From Chitinophaga pinensis (lineage in GTDB: Bacteria > Bacteroidota > Bacteroidia > Chitinophagales > CAMDFR01), in contig CAMDFR010000005.1 in the NCBI GenBank assembly GCA_945897725.1, positions 62,001 to 126,000 on the forward strand: 64,000 bases of DNA, read 5' to 3'. Positions within the stretch are counted from its first letter, which is position 1, and the number at the start of each line of letters is the position of its first letter. A model generated the notes under the pieces. The model was not told where the DNA came from, made no database searches, and saw only the letters and a program-made list of their open reading frames with translations. This document shows, piece by piece, positions 9,574-17,127 of this stretch. The position numbers and the translations under genes were made by a program.

Positions 9574-10704
9574 TTAATAGGCTCTAACCGCACGCACATG
9601 AAAAATTCGGCCCTTGCTATCATTGGTGATAACCGCAGTGAGATAGTGGAAATAGAATATGCTGGTGGTAGAGTATTCTGTGCTGCTCCAGTATCGCTCT
9701 GCTGCAAATTGAGTGGCCCCAGAAATTTGCGATAATGTTCTACCTACGTCGACATAATTAGCCCAAATCTTATTCAACTCCTGAATAGAAGGCAAATACC
9801 AATCGCTCTGTCCGCCATTGGTCGAATTATAACATAACAAAGCAGCACTGCTCGAATGACCTGCTTGTGCCATCACCGCATTACTATTGCTTAAACCATC
9901 CCAAACGCTTTGTGCACCGGCACCAATTAAGGTGGCGGTAACATTGCTCCATGCATAGGCAGCGCTAAGATCTGTTGCATCAACCACTAAGCCGTGTTCA
10001 ACGCCTAATGTATCTTTCCATACATCAAAAACAACACCTCCTCCATATGGCTCACCAATAAAGTGAACAAAACCTCCACTCCCACTTGGACCTGCTGGAC
10101 CTGTGGCTCCTGTGGCACCTGCTGGACCCTCTGGACCTGCAGCTCCTGTCGCACCTGTTGGACCCGCTGGACCTGTCGCACCAGTTGGACCCGCTGGACC
10201 TGTCGCACCTGTTGGACCCGCCGGACCTGTTGCACCTGTTGGACCTGCTGGACCTGTTGCGCCAGTCAAGCCTGTAGCACCCGTTGGACCTGCTGGACCA
10301 GCTGCACCGCTTGCACAATATAAAGCATAGGGGACACTCATTAGTTGATTGGTACCCACAATAGCATAGCTAGTGCCGCCTGCGGGGTCAGTTTCTGTTT
10401 TTATAAAGTAAGGTCCTACTGCCCAATTAATCATAGCAAATGACCCTGTTACAACAGTTCCTGTGCCTATTTCTAAACTTACAAGTCCATTGACATTGGT
10501 GGTTCGAGTTTGGGTTTCTACATATACTGGGGTACCACTCGACGAACCTTGCAATATACTGATGCGCATCCCTACAAGGGAGGATCTTACCAAAGCATTC
10601 GTGCTATTGCGAATAACGGCTTGATAACTCATTTTTTGAGGGGCCTGCGCAAGTCCAATGACACTTATCAATAATCCTACTAGGATCGAATAAATCTGCT
10701 TCAC
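9574..10704 (-). CDS. Exported collagen-like protein with C-terminal DUF1566 (Lcl-type) domain
   Basis: Likely surface or extracellular fibrous protein. The 376-residue product has a signal peptide (1-19, ending GLAQ), an N-terminal beta domain with the Bacteroidota motif [13 protein letters not shown], then 26 uninterrupted Gly-X-Y triplets (about 133-210, mainly GPAGPTGAT) and a C-terminal DUF1566/Fib_succ_major-like domain ([28 protein letters not shown]). GPT/GPA-rich triplets suit triple-helix formation without hydroxyproline. It lacks its own T9SS tail. The gene follows the small T9SS protein gene by 4 bp, so the two are almost certainly cotranscribed; this pairing recurs in Bacteroidota. 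Confidence 0.9.
   Translation of the reverse strand: MKQIYSILVGLLISVIGLAQAPQKMSYQAVIRNSTNALVRSSLVGMRISILQGSSSGTPVYVETQTRTTNVNGLVSLEIGTGTVVTGSFAMINWAVGPYFIKTETDPAGGTSYAIVGTNQLMSVPYALYCASGAAGPAGPTGATGLTGATGPAGPTGATGPAGPTGATGPAGPTGATGPAGPTGATGAAGPEGPAGATGATGPAGPSGSGGFVHFIGEPYGGGVVFDVWKDTLGVEHGLVVDATDLSAAYAWSNVTATLIGAGAQSVWDGLSNSNAVMAQAGHSSSAALLCYNSTNGGQSDWYLPSIQELNKIWANYVDVGRTLSQISGATQFAAERYWSSTEYSTTSIFYFHYLTAVITNDSKGRIFHVRAVRAY
10075..10308 (-). repeat. Collagen triplet repeat (26 Gly-X-Y codon triplets)
   Basis: Repeats at DNA level, mostly of 27 nt (GPA GPT GAT). The skewed composition opens long spurious frames on both strands here, which should not be annotated as genes. Confidence 0.92.
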
Positions 10705-10708
10705 AATG

Positions 10709-11197
10709 TTAGTTTTTAATGACCTTAAATGTTTTTAATTCCTTGCCTTGGCAACTTACTTTTAAAAAATAAATATCACTTGATAATAATGACATATCAA
10801 TGGTTTCAGTGGCACTAGTTATTTTTCTACTTTCAATGATTGAACCCTCTATATCCACTAGTTGAAAGATTACATCTTGCCAATTGTCATATTCAATGTG
10901 TAACTGTAGAAAATCGGAGATTGGGTTGGGGTAGGCATCCACTACTAAATGCACCAAGTCATTTTCTACTCCCGCTACAATATAAAATTCATAAGGTTGC
11001 TGCACGCCTTGTGCCACACTTCCATCATTTCCTATGATAGTGGTATAGACGACTTGTCCAACCGAATAAGCCACTGAACCTCCCGTGCTCAATGCATCTC
11101 CACCTGCTGCTGTGGTGGCTTGTTGTGCCTGTGTAGAACTCAGCCATAGCAGACATCCTGCAAACATTGCTATGCATTTTCTATAATGACTGTTCAT
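10709..11197 (-). CDS. Small secreted T9SS type A sorting-domain protein
   Basis: 162-residue exported protein. Signal peptide to about residue 24 (STQAQ), a short Gly/Ser-rich segment with SVGQVVYTT and QGVQQPYEF, then a T9SS type A sorting domain ([14 protein letters not shown] ... [21 protein letters not shown]). There is little apart from the export signals, so it may be a structural partner or surface anchor. The stop lies 4 bp before the collagen-like gene. This small-protein/collagen-like couple is a known arrangement in Bacteroidota; no enzymatic function is suggested. Confidence 0.85.
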   Translation of the reverse strand: MNSHYRKCIAMFAGCLLWLSSTQAQQATTAAGGDALSTGGSVAYSVGQVVYTTIIGNDGSVAQGVQQPYEFYIVAGVENDLVHLVVDAYPNPISDFLQLHIEYDNWQDVIFQLVDIEGSIIESRKITSATETIDMSLLSSDIYFLKVSCQGKELKTFKVIKN

Positions 11198-11357
11198 ATT
11201 ATTTTCTTTTTCTTATATCACTGCGCCAATAATGTATGGATCGAACTTCTCTTCTCAAAAGTATTGTTTTTTTTATTTTCATTCCCCTTTTGCACATGAA
11301 CATAATATTAAATTTAAAAGCACATGAATTCAAAATCCTTGACGGGTGGCTGTTCAT

Positions 11358-11386
11358 TTGGCGCGAGTGTTTTCCACTCGTGACCC
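11358..11386 (+). repeat. Palindromic REP-like element (type 1), copy 1
   Basis: TTTGGCGCGAGTG-TTTTC-CACTCGTGACCC: a 6-bp hairpin (CGAGTG / CACTCG) inside a longer conserved frame. Repeated at 11441, 12087, 12144 and (reverse) 12330. It lies in the 11198-11493 spacer, which holds no supported gene. Confidence 0.75.
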
Positions 11387-11440
11387 AATTCCGTGGTGGG
11401 TGGCTCATCCGACAAATTCATGAAAATATTATCAACTTCA

Positions 11441-11470
11441 TTTGGCGCGAGTGTTTTTCACTCGTGACCC
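11441..11470 (+). repeat. Palindromic REP-like element (type 1), copy 2
   Basis: TTTGGCGCGAGTG-TTTTT-CACTCGTGACCC, near-identical to copy 1, 83 bp away in the same orientation; the paired layout is typical of REP/BIME arrays. Confidence 0.75.
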
Positions 11471-11493
11471 TAATCCTTGACTGTCATCAACGC

Positions 11494-11808
11494 TTACGCC
11501 TTATCCTTAATCGATCGTAAAAGTGTATGATCAATATAAAAAGTGCCGAATGGAATAAAGCAAGCCAACACTATTTTCCAAGTGGTCTCTTTGAATTTCC
11601 AAGCTTGCTCCGATCCAACACGAAAAGTACTGATCAGAAAAAGAATAAAAATAGCGCCATGTATGGGTCCTACCGTTTTTGAAACGATTGGATTGTCAAA
11701 CAAATATTTCATTGGTACAGCAAGAAAAACTAAGATTAAAAGGGTAATTCCTTCTAAGAAACCAAGAATGCGCATCTGTCCAATTTTTGTTTTTAATAAA
11801 TGTTTCAT
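11494..11808 (-). CDS. DUF3817 family integral membrane protein
   Basis: 104-residue membrane protein with three hydrophobic helices. It matches the DUF3817 pattern: MRILGFLEGITLLILVF near the start, a PMKYLF motif after helix 1, and VGPIHGAIFILFL in helix 2. Homologues occur widely in bacteria (YdzA type) but function is unknown. It stands alone, flanked on both sides by palindromic repeats. Its stop codon lies about 20 bp beyond a REP-type array. Confidence 0.82.
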   Translation of the reverse strand: MKHLLKTKIGQMRILGFLEGITLLILVFLAVPMKYLFDNPIVSKTVGPIHGAIFILFLISTFRVGSEQAWKFKETTWKIVLACFIPFGTFYIDHTLLRSIKDKA

Positions 11809-11995
11809 TTTAACTAAAATAAGGTTTGTCTATGATTATTGAAAGGTCTATCGTAAGGCTTCTATAATTGTTTTCATTTCGATATGCCTGTAGGTTAACA
11901 AATATAGGGCATTTGCAAAAAAATAAGACGTCTAGTTTTTGAAGACAAGTCTTTGTATCGCAAATGCATTGATGAATGAATGTTTGCGATAATTT

Positions 11996-12077
11996 GGGCA
12001 TGCCAGCAAGCAAATACAAAGGCTTGCTGTCGCGCTATTCGGCGCTACATGGTAGCTGCCTGCTATCGCTCATGCGG
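11996..12077 (+). repeat. Structured dispersed element, copy B
   Basis: 5' box GGGCATGCC, hairpin 1 CAGCAAGC / GCTTGCTG with loop AAATACAAAG, centre TGTCGCGCTATTCG, hairpin 2 GCTAC-ATG-GTAGC, 3' box TGCTATCGCTCATGCGG. The stems differ in sequence from copies A, C, D and E but still pair. Confidence 0.75.
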
Positions 12078-12086
12078 AGCTCTTAG

Positions 12087-12114
12087 TTTGGCGCGAGTAT
12101 TTCCACTCCTGCTT
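12087..12114 (+). repeat. Palindromic REP-like element (type 1), copy 3 (degenerate)
   Basis: TTTGGCGCGAGTA-TTTC-CACTCCTGC: same frame as copies 1-2 but with two stem mismatches. It begins 10 bp after element B. Confidence 0.55.
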
Positions 12115-12143
12115 AACTTTAGCGTTTAACTTTAGTGCTTAAC

Positions 12144-12172
12144 TTGGCGCGAGTGTTTTTCACTCGTGCTTA
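12144..12172 (+). repeat. Palindromic REP-like element (type 1), copy 4
   Basis: TTGGCGCGAGTG-TTTTT-CACTCGTGCTTA; intact CGAGTG / CACTCG stem. Confidence 0.7.
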
Positions 12173-12329
12173 TCTTGCCTTCCATTTTCTATAACAAGCT
12201 TGTGATGCCTTTATCAAAAAATAAAAGAAAAAATCCTTCTTTCTCAAAAGCATTTGCTTGCGATAGATTTATTTTGAAAGATGAAAAGAAGCTGCATTGC
12301 AAATGCAGACGAGGGGGTTTATCATGGAA

Positions 12330-12357
12330 GGCACGAGTGTAAAACACTCACGCCAAA
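12330..12357 (-). repeat. Palindromic REP-like element (type 1), copy 5 (inverted)
   Basis: Read on the minus strand: TTTTGGCGTGAGTG-TTTTA-CACTCGTGCC. Opposite orientation to copies 1-4, forming a head-to-head arrangement with copy 4. Confidence 0.7.
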
Positions 12358-12413
12358 ATGCGAAAAAAAAGCATTGATAAACGAATGCTTGCGTGAGATT
12401 GGTTGGACTTTCC

Positions 12414-12791
12414 TTATTCTTTTGATTGGAACAATGCTATTCTATTCCCTTCCGTGTCTTCAATCTCTGCCACAAATCCAATCCCATTATCCGTTTTTGG
12501 ATACAGAATTTGGCCACCGCATTCAGTAGCCAATTTCAATGTATCATCAATGTTTGAAGTCTTGAAATAGATCAGCACTCCGTCTTTGGTTGGTATGTAA
12601 ATTTCTCCTTTCGCCAAGGCACCTGTAATTCCTGAGTTTTCTTCAGCAAAGGGGAACAAGGCCATTTCATTGTTGTCGATGATCTCTTTGCTAAATTCAA
12701 AATTGAATACTGTCTGATAGAACTGAATTGATCTGTCCATATCATTGACAGGAATTTCAAAATAAATAACTGGGTTTGATTTTTTAGACAT
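12414..12791 (-). CDS. VOC (glyoxalase/bleomycin resistance) family protein
   Basis: 125-residue single vicinal-oxygen-chelate domain protein; such proteins bind small ligands or catalyse isomerisation/ring cleavage. Seen: FEIPVNDMDRSIQFYQTVF (beta-alpha-beta opening), the second half DDTLKLATECGG, and a terminal EIEDTEGNRIALFQS strand with the usual metal-position Glu. The start MSKKSNPVIYF at 12791 was chosen because upstream in-frame codons up to 12908 read as non-conserved hydrophobic sequence. Its substrate is unknown. It is not in an operon. Confidence 0.85.
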   Translation of the reverse strand: MSKKSNPVIYFEIPVNDMDRSIQFYQTVFNFEFSKEIIDNNEMALFPFAEENSGITGALAKGEIYIPTKDGVLIYFKTSNIDDTLKLATECGGQILYPKTDNGIGFVAEIEDTEGNRIALFQSKE

Positions 12792-12984
12792 CCATTTAGC
12801 TTTTTTAGTTTCGTAATTGAGTAATGATATGCAAGTTCTGTAAGCATCAAGAACTTTTACTATCAAAATAATAGAAACACAAATGTAAAAATTAGAACTA
12901 CAAATCATCTAAATTTCCTCTTTGCGATATAAGCAATATATATCATTCATTCCTTTTGGTTAAAATCTTGTTTTGGACTCAAAT

Positions 12985-13066
12985 CCCGCCTAAGCGATAG
13001 CAGGCAGTACCATGTACGCCGTATAGCGTGGTGACCAAGGGTGTTCTTAACCTTGGGCATAGGCCC
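12985..13066 (-). repeat. Structured dispersed element, copy D
   Basis: On the minus strand: 5' box GGGCCTATGCCC, hairpin 1 CCAAGG / CCTTGG, centre GGTCACCACGCTATACG, hairpin 2 GTAC-ATG-GTAC, 3' box TGCTATCGCTTAGGCGGG. It occupies the 348-bp spacer (12792-13139) between the VOC gene and the divergent oxidoreductase gene. That spacer also has a -7-like TAAATTTG at 13115-13122 without a matched -33. Confidence 0.75.
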
Positions 13067-13139
13067 TTAACATCAATATTTAGGAAGAAATGGGGAATGC
13101 TGTTTGGAATCTATTAAATTTGCTTAAAATATAAGGAGA

Positions 13140-14309
13140 ATGAGAATATTGGTGGTAGGTTCTGGCATGTATGTCACTGGGCGCAAAGGCACGGGCAATG
13201 GAACTATTCTGGCTTCGTTGATTCAATTGGCCAAACAGCAAAAGCTGAGTGAAATGGTGATTGTTTCAAAATCAGCGACAAGTGCATTACATGTAGAGGA
13301 AGCCACTGCGAATATTTCAGCACGTTTGGGTTATAAAGCGAATGTCCGATTTGTAGCCATACCAGATGAGTTGAGCGATCTTGCTTTATTAGTAAAAGGG
13401 GAAAGCTTTGATGCAGCGATTGTTTCGGTGCCTGATCATTTGCATTATGCTTATGTCAACTTTTGTATCAGTGCCAAAATTCCTACTTTGGTGGTGAAGC
13501 CTTTGACGCCAACTTATGAGGAAGCAAAGTCTTTAATTGAATTGAGCGAAAGCGCTAAAGTATACGGTGCTGTTGAGTTTCATAAGCGTTGGGATGAATC
13601 GAATTTATATGCAAAGCGTGTATTGAAAGAGGGCAAAATTGGTGCCTTAAATTATATTCAAGTTGATTATAGTCAGAAGATAAAAATACCTACAGAAATT
13701 TTTAAAGGCTGGAGCGACCAAACCAATATTCTACAATATTTAGGGATACATTATATCGATTTAATTTATTTTTTAACGAGCTTCACTCCTATTCGTGTGT
13801 CAGCTTATGGCACTAAGAAAACATTGATTGCAAAAGGGATTGACACTTATGATTCGATTCATGCTTTTATCGAATGGCAAAATCCTCATGATGCAAAAGA
13901 TAAATTTATTTCTATCATCAACGCCAATTGGATTGATGCGAATAGCGGTGCAGCGATGTCTGACCAAAAGATAAAATTTATCGGGACAGAAGGTCGATTG
14001 GAATGTGATCAAAAAGATCGTGGTATTGAATTGGTAAACGAACATGGAGGTGTGCAACTGATCAACCCTTATTTCTCTGAATATTTACCGGGTGATGATG
14101 GGCATGAAACATTGAATGGATATGGCTTTAAAAGCATCGAGAGATTTGTATTGGATGTGATAGACTTACAAAATAATGCGGTTTCTTTTGAGCATTTAAT
14201 TGCGAATCGTCCTTCTTTTCGTTCAGCTTCAATTTCAACTTTAGTAAGTGATTTTGCCAATCAAAGTCTGGCTCAGAACGCCGCATGGGTGGACATTACA
14301 AAAAAATAA
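13140..14309 (+). CDS. Gfo/Idh/MocA family NAD(P)-dependent oxidoreductase
   Basis: Predicted sugar (or cyclitol) dehydrogenase of 389 residues. The Rossmann start is MRILVVGSGMYVTGRKGTG (less regular than the usual GxGxxG), followed by VSVPDHLHYAY and the family's catalytic-lysine strand VVKPLTPTYEEA (equivalent to EKP). The substrate-domain helix is GAVEFHKRWDESN, and the histidine loop is LGIHYIDLIYFL. A near-consensus AAGGAG precedes the ATG at 13140. It heads a co-directional run; the next gene begins 16 bp after its stop. Its position beside other sugar genes suggests a role in nucleotide-sugar synthesis, but the substrate is not readable. Confidence 0.85.
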   Translation: MRILVVGSGMYVTGRKGTGNGTILASLIQLAKQQKLSEMVIVSKSATSALHVEEATANISARLGYKANVRFVAIPDELSDLALLVKGESFDAAIVSVPDHLHYAYVNFCISAKIPTLVVKPLTPTYEEAKSLIELSESAKVYGAVEFHKRWDESNLYAKRVLKEGKIGALNYIQVDYSQKIKIPTEIFKGWSDQTNILQYLGIHYIDLIYFLTSFTPIRVSAYGTKKTLIAKGIDTYDSIHAFIEWQNPHDAKDKFISIINANWIDANSGAAMSDQKIKFIGTEGRLECDQKDRGIELVNEHGGVQLINPYFSEYLPGDDGHETLNGYGFKSIERFVLDVIDLQNNAVSFEHLIANRPSFRSASISTLVSDFANQSLAQNAAWVDITKK

Positions 14310-14325
14310 AATAAGGAAAATTAGT

Positions 14326-15360
14326 ATGGTACTATTAGATAATGAAGGCCTGAGTGCGAAAATGAAAGCGGTTTTTTTATCGCATGGATTAAATACTGAC
14401 TCGACGAATCATGCCGTTGATTCTATGATACAGACTTCTTTGCGTGGGGTAGATTCGCATGGCATCAATTTATTTCCGCATTATGTTCGCTCGGTAGATA
14501 GTGGACGTATCAATAAAAATCCATCATTTGCATTGAACAAAACAGCTGTTTCTTCAGCCATATTAAATGCTGATGCAGCGATCGGTCATCATGCTGGTGC
14601 TGTAGGAATGGATCATGCCATTGCGATGGCGAAAGAGACTGGCATGGCTGCGGTGAATGTAATGAACTCTTCGCATTTCGGTGCTGCGGCTTATTTTGGT
14701 TTACGTGCCGCGAAACAAAATTGTCTTGGTTTTGCCTTTACCAATGCAGATGCTTTGGTGAAAGCGCATAATGGAAAGAGCTCATTTTTTGGTACGAATC
14801 CTATTTGTTTTACGGCACCTTTGAATGATGAAGAACCTTTTTGTTTGGACATGGCGACTTCTTTAATCTCTTGGAATAAGGTAAAAAATTATAGAATAAA
14901 AAATCAGGAATTAGAAACAGGATGGGCCTATGACAAAGAAGGCAATCCAGTGACGAACCCACACGATGCAGCGAGCTTAAGACCTGCAGCTGATTATAAA
15001 GGTTTTGGTTTGGGGATGATGATAGATATTTTATGTGCTGTTTTGGTGGACGGTGTAATGGGTAAAGATATGTTGCCCATGTTCACTTCTCCAGCTGAAG
15101 CACAACGAAAAGTTGGTCACTTTTTTATGGCCATTGACATCGAAAAATTTCAAGACCCGACCAATTTCAAGAATTATTTGACAAGTGTGGTGGAGCGTAT
15201 CAGAGCCATGGAAGCCTTGGAAAATCAAAGGATGATGGTGGCGGGTGATCCAGAAAAAATTGCATTTGCGCATAGAAAAGTAAACGGCATTCCTATGGAA
15301 GACCAAGTATTTGAAGAATATTTAAAAATAGATTCATTGTTTCAAAGCACAGTGATATAA
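14326..15360 (+). CDS. Malate/L-lactate dehydrogenase (Ldh2) family oxidoreductase
   Basis: NAD(P)-dependent 2-hydroxyacid or related dehydrogenase of the LDH2/MDG2 superfamily (sulfolactate, ureidoglycolate and diketogulonate reductases share the fold). Seen: SLRGVDSHGINLFPHYV, SSHFGAAAYFGLRAA, FTNADALVKAHNGKSSFFGTNP in pieces, LDMATSLISWNKV and DYKGFGLGMMIDILCAVL, all in family order. The start was placed at ATG 14326 behind AAGGAAAA; an upstream in-frame ATG at 14248 lies inside the preceding gene. Length 344 fits. The 16-bp spacing shows it is cotranscribed with the Gfo/Idh gene, so the two dehydrogenases may act on the same intermediate. Confidence 0.88.
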   Translation: MVLLDNEGLSAKMKAVFLSHGLNTDSTNHAVDSMIQTSLRGVDSHGINLFPHYVRSVDSGRINKNPSFALNKTAVSSAILNADAAIGHHAGAVGMDHAIAMAKETGMAAVNVMNSSHFGAAAYFGLRAAKQNCLGFAFTNADALVKAHNGKSSFFGTNPICFTAPLNDEEPFCLDMATSLISWNKVKNYRIKNQELETGWAYDKEGNPVTNPHDAASLRPAADYKGFGLGMMIDILCAVLVDGVMGKDMLPMFTSPAEAQRKVGHFFMAIDIEKFQDPTNFKNYLTSVVERIRAMEALENQRMMVAGDPEKIAFAHRKVNGIPMEDQVFEEYLKIDSLFQSTVI

Positions 15361-15371
15361 GCCTCGATTGT

Positions 15372-16565
15372 ATGAAAAAAGTATTGGTAGATATCGTTAA
15401 CTTTAATGCTGATGCCTCTTGCTTGGCAAGCGCCAAATGGTTGTCTTACCTAGAAGGTGGCGAATCATCTGTCTTGTTTGCATGGTTGAATAACTACGTG
15501 AAGGATCAGAAAAAAGTATCTCTTGGTTTTACTGGTGCTACCATTAGCGATATCAAATCATTCAATCCAGAAGCAATTGCGTTGATTAATGCGCATAAAG
15601 ATTTGTTTGAGATTATTTTGCGTCCCTATTCGCATGACATGGGTTTATTACGCTCTACCAAAGGCTTTGAAGAAAATTTAAAAATTGGGATCAATGTTAT
15701 AGAACAAGAGTTTGGAACTTATACTCCCTATTATTTACCACCAGAGTTTATGCTGACGAATGAGCAATTATATCTTTTATCAGCATCGAATATCAAAGGC
15801 ACCTTTATCAAACCATTGCGTTTTAACAAAGAAATCAAATCGCGTATCCCTACAGTGCCTTATTATATCAAAGGTTTGTATGATAGTACGCTTGAATGTA
15901 TCTCATTCAACGAGTTCTCTTATCATGCCTATTTAAAAAGCATACAGCTGTTTGACAATACCTGGAATGAGTTGATTTTATCGCAAGAAGAAGATTTGAT
16001 TTTCTCTTGGAGAGATGGTGAAAGTTCTTTCTTTTTGAATGATACAGCTTTGCGAGAAGGGCATTGGTTAGCGAATGAAAGTAATGAAATCGAAAGATGT
16101 TTTTTAAGAGATAGTCTGCCGAATATTAGCTTTATTAAAAATGAAGCATTAGCAGAAAACGCTTATCACTATTATCCTGTGCATTCGATTACTCCTTGGA
16201 TGCGAGAGATGAAGATGATGGGATTTATATCGAGATTACAACAATTAGAAACTCGTATTGAGCAATTTAGTTTTGCAGAAAAATGTTGGTGGTTGCAAGT
16301 GATTAATTCAGATATTTTATCTGCCATAGAAAAAAATTCACCTTTGATACATATCAAGTCTAATGTTGATTCTAGTGCTACTGAAGAGTATTATATCTGG
16401 CGCAGTGAAAGAGGTATGGAAGGGGAAGAGATATTGAGTATGCTTGAGTTTGGGATAAATTCTTTGCATATACAAGACTATCTTAAAAATTGTTCAGCTC
16501 CGCATATGATTAAGTTGAATGCAAGGGTGAATTATTTGCAAGGTTTGATGAGTGGGGGTTTGTAG
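15372..16565 (+). CDS. Putative GH57/NodB-like barrel protein
   Basis: 397-residue cytosolic-looking protein without signal peptide, 11 bp downstream of the Ldh2 gene. The N-terminal half resembles the (beta/alpha)7 barrel of GH57 hydrolases and polysaccharide deacetylases: FEIILRPYSHDMGLL, then a run ending YYLPPEFMLTNEQLYLLSA and NIKGTF. The PPE-containing strand resembles the conserved glutamate strand of GH57 enzymes. The C-terminal half is not recognised. Possible roles are trimming or remodelling of a glycan intermediate, or a new sugar-modifying enzyme. The assignment rests on pattern only; an unknown family is the alternative. Confidence 0.45.
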   Translation: MKKVLVDIVNFNADASCLASAKWLSYLEGGESSVLFAWLNNYVKDQKKVSLGFTGATISDIKSFNPEAIALINAHKDLFEIILRPYSHDMGLLRSTKGFEENLKIGINVIEQEFGTYTPYYLPPEFMLTNEQLYLLSASNIKGTFIKPLRFNKEIKSRIPTVPYYIKGLYDSTLECISFNEFSYHAYLKSIQLFDNTWNELILSQEEDLIFSWRDGESSFFLNDTALREGHWLANESNEIERCFLRDSLPNISFIKNEALAENAYHYYPVHSITPWMREMKMMGFISRLQQLETRIEQFSFAEKCWWLQVINSDILSAIEKNSPLIHIKSNVDSSATEEYYIWRSERGMEGEEILSMLEFGINSLHIQDYLKNCSAPHMIKLNARVNYLQGLMSGGL

Positions 16566-16576
16566 TTTTGCTAGCA

Positions 16577-16672
16577 CTAGGTTTGTGTCTTTTATACACC
16601 CTAGGTTTGTGTCTTCACAAACCTATATTTGATGATACCTTTTTTCCCTAGGTTTGTGTCCTCACAAACCTA
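16577..16672. repeat. Palindromic repeats (type 2), three copies
   Basis: CTAGGTTTGTG-TCTTC-ACAAACCTA hairpins at 16601-16625 and 16648-16672 (TCCTC loop), and a decayed copy at 16578-16600 ending ATACACC. Arms TAGGTTTGTG / CACAAACCTA are perfect in the intact copies. A further copy is at 16921. The 562-bp spacer 16566-17127 has no supported gene; the 108-codon frame at 16654-16980 runs through repeats. Confidence 0.8.
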
Positions 16673-16766
16673 TAATTGATGATACTTTCTGTGAATCTAT
16701 TAAATCAATTTTCACTAGATTGAGTAGCCACATCAGTCTCAGGAAGTTTTTTTTATCAATGTTGCC

Positions 16767-16792
16767 TTACTTTTTCCTTGATGAAAAAGTAA
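16767..16792. repeat. Inverted repeat TTACTTTTTC-N6-GAAAAAGTAA
   Basis: Perfect 10-bp arms around a CTTGAT loop, followed by CAAAAAATCAAGG. Hairpins of this AAAGTAA-type are common as dispersed repeats in Bacteroidota spacers. It might also act as a transcription terminator for the upstream operon. Confidence 0.6.
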
Positions 16793-16920
16793 CAAAAAAT
16801 CAAGGGCCGATAGCCATCGGCCTAAAACTCTATTGCGTTTTAAGCACCTACCCGCTGAGGGCCGTCCTTCGTTCCATAGCGTGTTTTTTTAGGCTTACTT
16901 TTGTAGATAGAAAATACGCC

Positions 16921-16945
16921 CTAGGTTTGTGTCTTCACAAACCTA
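16921..16945. repeat. Palindromic repeat (type 2), further copy
   Basis: CTAGGTTTGTG-TCTTC-ACAAACCTA, identical to the copy at 16601-16625. Confidence 0.8.
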
Positions 16946-17127
16946 TATTTAACGGTTATCTCAGAGCAATTATAAATTAATTTTATGCTGTTTTTAGGTG
17001 CTTATTTTGATACAACCTGTCAGGTGATAACACATGATAAGGCGAATCAATCATGAGGAAAGTTTCCTCTAGCATTACATCTCCACTTCATCCATTGACA
17101 GCAACACGAAAAACCTTATATTTACAG

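Larger units (their letters stand above)
11809..12413. other. 605-bp gene-free repeat island
   Basis: No supported gene. It contains structured element B (11996-12077), three REP-like palindromes (12087, 12144, 12330 reverse) and degenerate direct repeats (CTTAACTTTAG-like, 12110-12145). Two similar stretches read GCATTGATGAATGAATG-TTTGCG (11966 region) and GCATTGATAAACGAATG-CTTGCG (12373 region), each preceded by GCAAATGC. The small frame at 12281-12529 spans these repeats and is considered spurious. Confidence 0.6.

Noticed and set aside
10052-10330. Several long open frames on both strands rich in Trp/Cys/Thr, Ala/Pro/Val or Arg/Ser
   Set aside because: They are shadows of the 27-nt collagen repeat; only the minus-strand Gly-X-Y frame has a signal peptide and a complete domain structure.
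11236-11842. Plus-strand frames of about 95-100 codons
   Set aside because: They cover REP repeats or are antisense to DUF3817.
12281-12529. 82-codon open frame
   Set aside because: Runs through REP palindromes and into the antisense of the VOC gene.
16654-16980. 108-codon open frame
   Set aside because: Composed of palindromic repeats and the TTACTTTTTC inverted repeat; its translation has repeated CLHKPI-like pieces derived from the repeats.
17094-17124. Promoter-like ATTG-N19-TATATTTA
   Set aside because: The predicted transcription start falls at or beyond the epimerase ATG (17128), so it would be leaderless at best.
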